A stretch of DNA of 64,000 nucleotides from Trichuris trichiura (Eukaryota > Nematoda > Enoplea > Trichinellida > Trichuridae): NCBI GenBank assembly GCA_037903355.1, contig JBAJFE010000026.1, positions 3,162,001 to 3,226,000 on the forward strand, in the 5' to 3' direction. Positions 55,812 through 64,000 of the stretch are shown one piece after another. The notes beneath the pieces were generated by a model. The model saw nothing but the letters and a program-made list of their open reading frames with translations. It was not told where the DNA came from and did not search any database. A program made the position numbers and the translations under genes. Each line of letters starts with the position of its first letter. Position 1 is the stretch's first letter.

Positions 55812-57683
55812 GTGCGACGGCGTGCGCAATCTTGTACGCGTCAGCCACCTCTGCCAGAGACAGAAGGCATACCCCAGGCTATATCGACAGTGGCAAATTT
55901 AGAGAACGTGGTGAACACCCCTACAAACTGTGTAGCCAACCGGTTTGCTGGTATGCTCGAATCCTTCTTAAGTCGACTGAGCACTGATCTAGAAGAGTTC
56001 AAAGTGTCGTCCGCTAGTAGACCGCGTAAGGCTGCTGATTTTCCACAGCACGCCTTCAGCAGTAATGACTTGGGTAACGCTGCCAACAAGGTTGAGGAGT
56101 TGGAAGCAAGGGTATTTACCCCTAAGCGAGGTACCGAGTGGATTGATGACATCGTCGTTCCATCAGCATCGCTACCTGCACAGGTAACCCACTCTGAGCC
56201 CACCTTCTTACAGCAGCTGTCACCGGCAGTCACTATCGAACCATTTGACGGTGACCCACGCAAATGGGATCAATTTATTGGTAGCTTCAAGGCTTTGGTA
56301 CATGATGTAGTTTCTTCAGACGCTCAAAGAATTGCCATACTGAGGCACCTACTTAGCCCTCGCCTGAGGGCCAACATTTCCTCGTCGCTTCAAGGTCCCA
56401 AGTTATATGGTCATGCGTTGGCGGATCTTCGTCGGCTCTTTGGCGACCCAAACCTCGTCATTGATGCCTATATCAGGACTTTGATGGATATGTCTCCGGT
56501 GAAGCCAGGCAAAGCTAATGACGTAGACAGGTTCTTCTACGAAATCCATGGTACAGTAACGACACTCCGCGCCTATGAAGCTACTTCAGAATTGTCGTCG
56601 AGAACTATGTTGCAAACTGTAGTGTCTAAGCTCGACAGGAGAATGCAATACGCATGGGCAAAGCGATAGTACGATCTGCGACCTAGAACGGCTACACTGT
56701 GTGATTTCGACGAGTGGTTGGCAGAGATTGTAGCCGTGCATAACAATGTCCAAGCTAATTCGAAGGAACCACAAGAGCATCAGAGTAGACCAGTGAAGCA
56801 GAAAACAACTCGTCGCCCTCAATTGAATATTCTAGCTGCAAATAAGCTGACTGAAGAATGCTTCATATGCGGAAGCGGCCATAAGCTCGCGGACTGTCCG
56901 ACCTTTTCCACGGCCTCAGCGCAGCGCAGAGCAAAGATGTTGAAACAATACGAAAGATGTTTCGCCTGTTTCGAGCCGAATCATCAGGCACGTCACTGCA
57001 AGAGTCGCAAGACTTGTAATGTTGAAGGTTGCCGTCTGAAACACCATCCTCTGCTACTCGGGGCTGTGCGTGTTTTTCCCAAACATCCTGCCGAAAGGCC
57101 TGAGTTAAACAAAGACGTCGCACGCGTCTGCAGTGGCTTGATTGCACCATCCCAGAGTGAAGTCTTATTATCCATCGTAAGAGCAAGGCTAGTCACAAAC
57201 AAGGATACTACCTTGGAAGTGAACGTTTTACTCGACCCAGGCAGTGAAGCTACGCTAATCCGGGAGGATATCGCTCGTCAAGTAGACCTTACCGGACTCA
57301 TACAGAATATTCGTCTCGGTACCTTCCATGGCATAGATCCGACTTTCCGAAGCCGAAAGGTAAAATTCCAGTTACATTCCTTAGACGATCGCCACAGGTT
57401 TTCTGTTGACGATGCGTTGACGGTCCCAAATATTAACGTATCTCAACGAAGCGTAGATTTCACATGTTTAAAGAATCATTGGCCCCACCTTAAGGGCATC
57501 GGCCTCAACGCTGTAGGAAAGGACGGTGTCGCCGTACTCCTCGGCATGGACATAGTAGAAGCTCACGAGCACTATCGGGTTTTGAAACCTCCATACGGGG
57601 GTAAAGGCACCGCGCGCCATTCAGACACCCTTCGGTTGGTGTATCATTGGTCCAATGTATGGTCCATCCATCAGCCCATGTAA
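55812..57683 (+). pseudogene. BEL/Pao gag, zinc knuckles and protease
   Basis: The frame opens at a GTG (RRRAQSCTRQ) where no ATG is available. It includes an AVTIEPFDGDPRKWDQFIGS core typical of Pao gag and a TAG at 56667-56669 within one frame. Next come knuckles CFICGSGHKLADC and CFACFEPNHQARHC with a third Cys/His cluster, and the protease motif LLDPGSEATLIREDI, with DPG instead of D-S/T-G. Near 57.62 kb a frameshift moves the continuing IQTPFGWCIIGP motif to another frame. It would supply capsid and polyprotein processing if intact. Confidence 0.88.
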
Positions 57684-58985
57684 GACTTACCGCGTCTATC
57701 GAATTGGCCAGACGGTTCAAGATGACTTGACCGACCTCGTGAAATACCAATGGTCCATCGAGTCCCTTGGTATTCAAAAGGCTACTACCGAAATGCTGAG
57801 TAATGATGATAAACGAGCTCTGCACATTTTATAGACGACTACGAGAAAGATAAATGGCGTTATGAATGTAGCATGCTTTGGAAAGACGGAATAGGAGACC
57901 TTCCGAGTAGTTTCCATACAGCTCAGGCCAGATTCAATGGCTTAGAACGCCGCCTCAGACGGAATACCGAACTCGCTCGAAAGTATGAGAATATTATCGA
58001 AGAATACGTTCGGTCATGGCATGCAGAAGCGCTTCCGACGGACAAGAATAATTGTGGCCTTTGGTTTTTGCCACATCATGCAGTAGAGAACCCGAAGCAA
58101 CCGGGCAAGATCAGAATAGTGTTCGACGCATCTGCTAGAACGAATGGAATATCGTTGAATGACCTGTTAACAGGGCCAAACATGCTAACGAACCTATTTA
58201 ACCTGCTGGTGCGCTTCCAGGAATTCCCAGTTGCGGTTTCAGCAGATATCGCAAAAATGTTTCACCAGGTTCGAGTTACTAAAGCTGATCAAGCCATGTT
58301 GTCCTTTTTATAGCGTAAGCCTAACTCTGATACACCTGTCGGTCACATCAACATGAGAGTGCACATTTTGGGAGCAGCATGCTCACTTTCCGTTTGCACA
58401 TACGTACTTCGAAGGACTACCGAAGACAATAAGACCCAATTTCCAACAGTATGGGAAAGGGTATTTAATAACTTCTACGTGGACAACTATTTGGACTCGT
58501 TCATGTCAGAACAAGAAGCAGAAACATCTTGCCATGACTTGAAACTAATGTTGTCATACGGTGGGCTCCACTTAACAAAATCGTTATCGTCGTCACGAAC
58601 CATACTGAAAACCTTCGACGTTCATGAACTTCCTCGTCCGAACTTAAACGTTAACAGCGATCCGCTGCCAATTGAACGGACTCTCGGTGTGATGTAGAAC
58701 AGCGAAGATGATACATTCTGCTTCAAGGTCGGTAGAATGCCTGCAGTGTCCACGAAACGCGAAATGTTACGCGTTATATCGAGCCTTTTCGACCCGCTTG
58801 GCTTTCTTTCTCCGATCATACTCGTAGCCAAGCACATTCTACGCCAAACATGGTTCCTTAACATCGACTGGGATTCGCCACTACCTGAATCCCTGCTGAT
58901 CCAGTGGCGAAAATGGGCAGCTGAACTGCCCCTTATTGAAAGGGTGGCAGTAAATCGCAGTCTGACATCATCAGACTCACCCCGA
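57684..58985 (+). pseudogene. BEL/Pao reverse transcriptase
   Basis: After CKTYRVYRIG (frame-shifted), a TAG at 57832-57834 and another shift near 57.85 kb, the RT reads LPHHAVENPKQPGKIRIVFD, SLNDLLTGPN, and VAVSADIAKMFHQVRV (catalytic Asp in the ADI motif kept). A TAG follows at 58311-58313, then FYVDNYLDS at 58473, where the second Asp of YVDD is Asn. Another TAG lies at 58695-58697, in a region that usually reads G-x-x-W. RT activity is lost independently of the stops. Confidence 0.88.
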
Positions 58986-59554
58986 TCGTTAGAAATACAT
59001 TTATTTTGTGACGCTTCTGAACATGGATACGGCTGCGTCGCCTATCTGTGCAAGCGGACACAGAACGGGACGGCCTCCGTCGATTTCATCTGCTCCAAGG
59101 CAAGAGTTGCACCCCTGAGGTATTCGACGATACCAAGGTTGGAACTTCAGGCTGCCCTAATATCGTCCCGTCTTGGCATGACGCTCGAAAGGGAACTCCG
59201 TCTGCAGATCGGGCGTGTGCACTACTGGACAGACTCATTAACTGTACTGCACTGGCTGAACGCTACAGGAGGGCGTTATAGTACGTTTGTTGCAAACCGA
59301 GTTGCTGAGATCTCAGAAAACTCGAAACCATCACAGTGGCTATATGTCCCCACGCGCGATAACCCGGCGGACGATTGCAGCAGGGGGTTCTCCCCTTCGA
59401 AACTTTCGATGGATGGACGATGGTTCAAGGGCCCAACCATCTTATACCAACAACAAAGCTATTGGCCGCGAAGACCCCAGCGACCTGTTAATAAGGATGA
59501 AGTGGAAGAACTCCTGTTAAATGGGCCGGCCATATACATCAAATTCGAGGCCCA
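58986..59554 (+). pseudogene. BEL/Pao RNase H domain
   Basis: It degrades the RNA strand of the RNA-DNA hybrid during reverse transcription. Visible motifs are LFCDASEHGYGCVAYL (first Asp), RLELQAALISSRL (Glu), YWTDSLTVLHWL (Asp) and PADDCSRG (last acidic residue). The segment reads without stops, and all four acidic residues appear present. A frameshift at about 59.55 kb separates it from the integrase. Confidence 0.85.
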
Positions 59555-60898
59555 TTGAACGACCTGATTCACAGACAAGGGAACTTACATCGGGCGCTTC
59601 GTGTCATAGCGAACATCATTCGCTTCATCAGAAACTGCCGTTCGCCACGCCGCGAAAGAAAGAACGGGTATTTTTCTGTAGCAGAAGTGAATGAAGCCTT
59701 CATCACCTGTGTCAACCTGGTCCAACGTGAATCTTACGAAGAGGAAATATCGTGTCTGTCCTCCAAAAAACCATTAAGGGTACAGTCGAAGATTCTGACA
59801 CTTTCGCCATTCCTTGACCAGGAAGGATCGCTAAGGGCCCAAGGTCGATTAGAAAGAGCCGAACTCCCTTACGAAGTCAAACATCCTCTTATCCTTCCTC
59901 GCAAGCATACATTGACAAATATGCTAATCACTGAAGCCCATGAAAGGCTCCACCATGGCTCACACGAGCTTACAGTTTGCGAAATACGACAGAGATTTTG
60001 GATTCCGAAATGTCGACAATCAATCAAGGGCGTAATACACGGATGCTCTTTCTGCAAAAGGTTACGAAGCAAAATCTACGCGCCATTTATGGCACCACTA
60101 CCTACGGCACGCCTACAACCCTTTCAACCACCATTCAGCTGTGTCGGAATAGACTATTTCGAGCCAGTTAGCGTCACCATCCGACGCAGTCAAGAAAAAC
60201 GGTACGGCTGCCTATTTACCTGTTTGTCTACGCGTGCGGTACATATCGAAATAGCGTTTACCCTTAACACTGATTCCTTCCTAATGGCATTCCGTGGTTT
60301 TATGGATCGTCGCGGCACACCGTCGGTAGTATATTCAGACAAAGGAACGAACTTTGTGGCCGCTGAAAGGAAACTGCGGAAGTGGCTGGAGTCATGGGAT
60401 CAATTGAAAGTGCATGAAAACCTCATTAGGCATGGGATTCAATGGCACTTCTCCCCTCCTTCTGCACCGCATTTCGGTGGTGTTTGGGAGCGAATGACTC
60501 GCTCTGCCAAAGCAGCTTTACACAAGATACTTAACGGTCGCGCAACCTCAGACGAGGTCCTTTTAACGGTATTCATAGAAGTGGAATCATTGCTTAACTC
60601 TCGCCCCTTAACATATATCAGCATAGACCCAAGCGACCCAGAACCGCTCACTCCAAACCACTTCCTTCTCGGAAGACCATGTCCGCACGTTCCCCCAGAC
60701 GTTGTGACTGAAATCGACATCAGCTCGAGGCGAAAGTGGCGAGCTGCCCAAGCGATCGTGGAAAGCTTTTGGAGAAGATGGCTCCGCGAATACGTCCCTA
60801 GCCTAATCGAACGCCGCAAGTGGTTGCGGCCACGACGTAACCTCAAAAAGGGGGACATAGTCCTCGTTGTCGATCCACGCACTCCTCGTGGGCACTAG
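59555..60898 (+). pseudogene. BEL/Pao integrase
   Basis: A 447-codon frame inserts cDNA into the genome in the intact element. It has an H-H-C-C zinc region (HERLHHGSHE...CSFCKR), the DDE core with GIDYFEPV, VYSDKGTNF and HFGGVWERMTRSAK, and a C-terminal KKGDIVLVVD strand. It ends at TAG 60896-60898, placed where the sequence continues in frame PFGTVIECYPGKDG. In related elements a Trp commonly occupies that position. The catalytic triad appears intact. Confidence 0.9.
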
Positions 60899-61066
60899 CC
60901 GTTCGGCACGGTAATTGAATGTTACCCAGGAAAGGATGGCATTGTGCGGGTTGCTAAAATAAAAACGAAATATAGAATGTACGTTCGACCTGTCACGAAG
61001 CTCAGCCTATTCGAGACCGGCAAAACAGATGTTTCCGAGAATACCCTCAGAAACATGGGCCGGCTA

Positions 61067-61585
61067 TGTGACGAAAACAGCACACCTGGCGAGGAGCGTA
61101 GACTTGGCCTTAGACAGAGTTCATTCAGACCATGACAACAACATAAAGACCACGTCCCGCCGCTTCGGTCCGCACGAAGAACTCAAGGCGAGACAGGCCG
61201 ATCTCTGCGCCCTGCTGGCATGCACAGTCTGGCCAGGTGTGATTTATAGCTTATTTATCCCCCTATTATGTCCTTCACCTCCCCATTAATCACCATTAAG
61301 TTTATTCACCCCTTTGCACTGTATATAATCTCCCTTTTATTACCCTCGTATTATCATTCTATTCGCATACTCGGGGGAGACAGTGGGTCCTCGTACGCCC
61401 TGGTTTTCGGTCGACATCGTGGCCCGCGAGAGTTGGCCTGACCACCGCTCCCCACTCGTCGTTTATTCGTCTCGTCGTGCCTACACTCAATCGTATCGTT
61501 CCTCATCGTACATTTTATATTATATTAAATATTATTAGCCAACATAGTCAGACATTATAGCGCACCTTATACATCGTTACGCTCG

Positions 61586-61589
<4 letters not shown>
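61067..61589 (+). repeat. BEL/Pao 3' LTR, 523 bp
   Basis: It begins TGTGACGAAAACAGCACACC and ends CGTTACGCTCGAACA. The upstream coding frame runs on into the LTR (RLCDENSTPGEERRLGLRQ) before stopping. The target duplication GTCTC follows directly. Confidence 0.92.

Positions 61590-61621
<32 letters not shown>
61590..61621. repeat. (TC)n microsatellite at the BEL 3' flank
   Basis: About 15 TC units follow the 3' LTR directly. The first five bases are the target duplication, so the element inserted into or beside a TC-rich site. Confidence 0.85.
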
Positions 61622-61622
<1 letters not shown>

Positions 61623-61697
61623 AATTCATTTCCTTCACTATCGAAAATACAGTTTGTATTGTTACAGCTTTGTCCCGTTAACTCAGTCAAGAAAGTG

Positions 61698-61737
61698 TCC
61701 GGAGCTCTCGAGTTGGCCCTTAACCAGTCGCCAGCGT
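61698..61737 (-). ncRNA. degenerate hammerhead-like motif
   Basis: Minus strand: GACG, CTGGCGA, helix II TGGTT/AACT-, GAGAGCTC, CGGAC. Core and helix I are damaged, but the order of elements and the AGCTCCGG end identify the family. Confidence 0.4.
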
Positions 61738-62151
61738 CGGCGTTCCAGGTCGGTTACATAGGATAAAGATGGTTAAGGCCCTAATTTGACCACGAATGCT
61801 TTTTACTTCATGACCAACTAGTCTTTTGGCAGCAACTGACGTCGAACTGTCAATGATCGAAGGTGAGATGTTCAGTGAAACCCTTAGCCTTGCAACGACC
61901 CTGTTTTATAACAACGGGTACGCCGTTGCTCTCGTGACATCCAGAATAGGACGTAGGATAAACATACAAAAGACCACCGTCCCAGAAGAACAAGGGTCTC
62001 TATTTACCTTTTCCTAAATTTTTAAACTACTCAATCGTTTACGGAAGTCACCAGATTTTAGGATTTATTTCAAGAGTTCCGCGGTCCTACGCTCTCTTTT
62101 AAGAAACGGCAAGATTAACACTCCATTTGATGACAAACCTGGTGCTGTTTA

Positions 62152-62442
62152 TGTGATGAACAGCGCGCCGGAAATCGCGGAAACTGCTTCCTGCACGACG
62201 GGTGGTGAAAGAGACAATCCCTGCAGGACAAACCTTGAAAGTGACACGCGCAGGGCGGTCACCGGAAACAATCGACAGCTGTCACCTGGCCTACGAAGTG
62301 ACGCTCGGCCACCGCCAGGATAAGGAATATATAAGGAGCACCCACGGGGGTTAGGATGGTGGTGAAGAGATTCCTGTTGTGCCGGTAGAATAAAGTGTTT
62401 AGCAACTATTCCTGTGTCCGTTTGTCAACTGGGTTTACTACA
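62152..62442 (+). repeat. probable solo LTR
   Basis: About 290 bp start TGTGATGAACAGCGCG and end GTTTACTACA (TG...CA). They contain TATATAA at 62328-62334 and AATAAA at 62389-62394, the order expected of an LTR with promoter and polyadenylation signal. It is GC-richer than its surroundings. No matching target duplication or second copy was found in this window. Confidence 0.45.
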
Positions 62443-64000
62443 GCTTATGTGCTCAAATGTAGTTTCAACAGTTTCTACATTGTAGAAACGGTCAAAACCA
62501 GTGATAGTTACATGTTCGAAAATCGAACTCGCACGCACTTTTTGTCGAGTACGAGGAAATGCCTGAACGGCCGGAATCTTCTCACGGGTTTGATTCCTGA
62601 ACAGAGAGGAAGCGTGAAACAATGGAAATCCTGAAATTTAAATTTTAAACGTGACCGAGAAGTTCAGATGAGCAAAAGATTAGATCAAATTGCCCTTGTT
62701 GTGGCTGTTTTGCATTTATAGTTGCTGAATGAAGAGGACCAAGGAGGCGCAAAACTCATCCACAAAGATGAAAAGAAAATTGGATCGCGATACAAAGATT
62801 TTGACTGTCGAAAAGTGACCATTTAGCAACTATTAATAAGATCAAACAGCCATAACAGGGCTGTCTGACATATGCGTTTGGTCATCTGAGCTTCTGGAAC
62901 CTGAAATTTGACTTTCAATATTTCGGTTAGTTCACGGTTCCTCCCCATTCAGAAACTTGTCCTTTCGAGAGTTAAACCCCAGTAGTGCTCTGACCGTTAG
63001 GGCACTTTTTCCTACTCGACAACACGAGCATTCAAAGTTTCAACCGTTTGAGATTTCGACTTTCAGTATTTCTATCATTCGGTGTTTTGACTTTCATTAT
63101 CTCCATTTTCGGTCCTATGACCCAAATCTGAGCATTGCTTTATTTCACCAGTTCACCAAGAAATTCGTAGACAGGGCCTCGGTGCAAGAAAGCAATAGGA
63201 CATTATGAAACGCAACAAGCGCAAGAGAATGCAGACAATTTGCAGACACATGCCAGACCAGCACACGCTTACATGTTCCAGCGCAGACGCCGTAGCAAAC
63301 TACGAGAACAGAAACGCAGACAGACTCTGAAAAAAGAAAAGATTACGACGAGTAATATCAAAAGTTTAGCGATAGTAGAACACTCCTCGCAATGTTCGCT
63401 CAACCTCCGACCGGAGTTCACATGTCACGACATTTTTCCCCATGAAAGATCAAGAGGAGCGCAACGCCATCCCACGATAGCTCCATTAACCAAGACAAAG
63501 GGACGGAGGTTAGGGAAGCGTGGACTCATCTGATCAATCGGACCAATTGCGCATTAGCCCTTTGCTCCGCTGTTTCCTGTGAATGAGATCTATTATAGGC
63601 AATCCTGTATCGTACTGTGTTCACCTGACAACAGACTAGAAGTGTTCCAAAATCTTCAACACAACCACCTATAGTGAATACAAAGGGGGCAATAAACTGT
63701 TTCTTTACTGCATATCTTTAACTACACTAACCACACTAAGCAAATGCTCAACCAGCTGCTGGACGAGCGATTTACTAGACAAAATACAGTACACGACTAA
63801 CACGACGTTAGTCGTGTTCTTTATTCTGCCTGATAAATCGCTCATCCACTTGTGAGTGATGCATTTGCCTGTTATAGTTACAGGTATACAGTATATAACA
63901 AAGAACGCGATAAGCCATGAAAGACCACCAGTGAAAGCCATCCATCTTGTTACGAAGTATCCTTCTTTCAAGTTTCTTTACTCGAATAAAATGCGGCCCG
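62443..64000. other. no gene seen; eroded repeats and one R2 block
   Basis: 62880-63140 repeats TTTCGACTTTCAGTATTTC-like words (eroded minisatellite). At 63791-63817 a perfect 10-bp hairpin (ACACGACTAA/TTAGTCGTGT) precedes an R2 block (AAATCGCTCATCCACTTGTG at about 63836). A 97-codon ORF at 63240-63533 is basic and unassigned. Confidence 0.35.

Larger units (their letters stand above)
55159..61594 (+). mobile_element. BEL/Pao LTR retrotransposon, complete but inactivated
   Basis: A 5-bp target duplication GTCTC (55159-55163 and 61590-61594) flanks a 6.4-kb element with two LTRs (TG...CA ends), a primer-binding site, gag, protease, RT, RNase H and integrase in BEL/Pao order. The coding region has five in-frame TAG codons and about three frameshifts. 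The LTRs differ at roughly 4% of positions by eye, so the insertion is old. The 3' flank is a TC microsatellite. Confidence 0.92.

Noticed and set aside
56667..60898. UAG reassigned to an amino acid in this genome
   Set aside because: The BEL element also has frameshifts and a mutated catalytic box, and the host genes use ordinary codons, so decay is simpler.

Overview
The window is AT-rich nuclear DNA from an animal, most likely a nematode. Two spliced muscle/ubiquitin-type genes have very short introns (44-66 bp) next to multi-kilobase ones. They sit among BEL/Pao, Ty3/Gypsy, mariner, pogo/Tigger and Penelope-like elements. Short introns plus this repeat mix would suit a clade I nematode (Trichinellida-like), but that placement is inference. 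No rRNA, tRNA, CRISPR or operon structure was found.

Layout. 0-25 kb is almost gene-free: a 187-bp pogo-type MITE, three copies of an unassigned dispersed repeat (R1), a mariner with a 121-bp palindromic MITE nested in it, Tigger remnants, and a 1.65-kb head-to-head palindrome of two truncated Penelope-like elements (22.7-24.3 kb). At 16.6-17.0 kb a few exon-like blocks carry a four-cysteine motif resembling the C-terminus of B-family DNA polymerases.

25.7-37.1 kb (+): the 3' end of an UNC-89/obscurin-like giant muscle gene. A low-complexity region, one Ig domain, one FnIII domain and a C-terminal kinase are spread over at least 12 exons. The kinase lacks the HRD aspartate and has DMG for DFG, so it is a predicted pseudokinase. 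Apparent stop codons in the kinase all fall inside tiny introns with matching phases.

39.4-49.6 kb (+): a complete four-exon SPOP-like MATH-BTB gene (364 aa), split inside the BTB domain by an 8,975-bp repeat-filled intron.

51.4-61.6 kb: a decayed Ty3/Gypsy fragment (-), a full-length mariner (+) with one in-frame stop, and a complete but dead BEL/Pao element (+) with 521/523-bp LTRs, a tRNA-Tyr-like primer-binding site, five in-frame stops (all TAG) and a mutated YVDD. The window ends with a probable solo LTR and degenerate repeats.

The most interesting signal is a family of hammerhead-ribozyme-like motifs scattered over the whole window on both strands. They have the order helix I, CUGANGA, helix II, GAAA, a 2-bp helix III, CUC, helix I. 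Helices I and II differ between copies but keep pairing. Several lie in both arms of inverted dimers of Penelope-like or non-autonomous elements, and others lie in introns of the two host genes.
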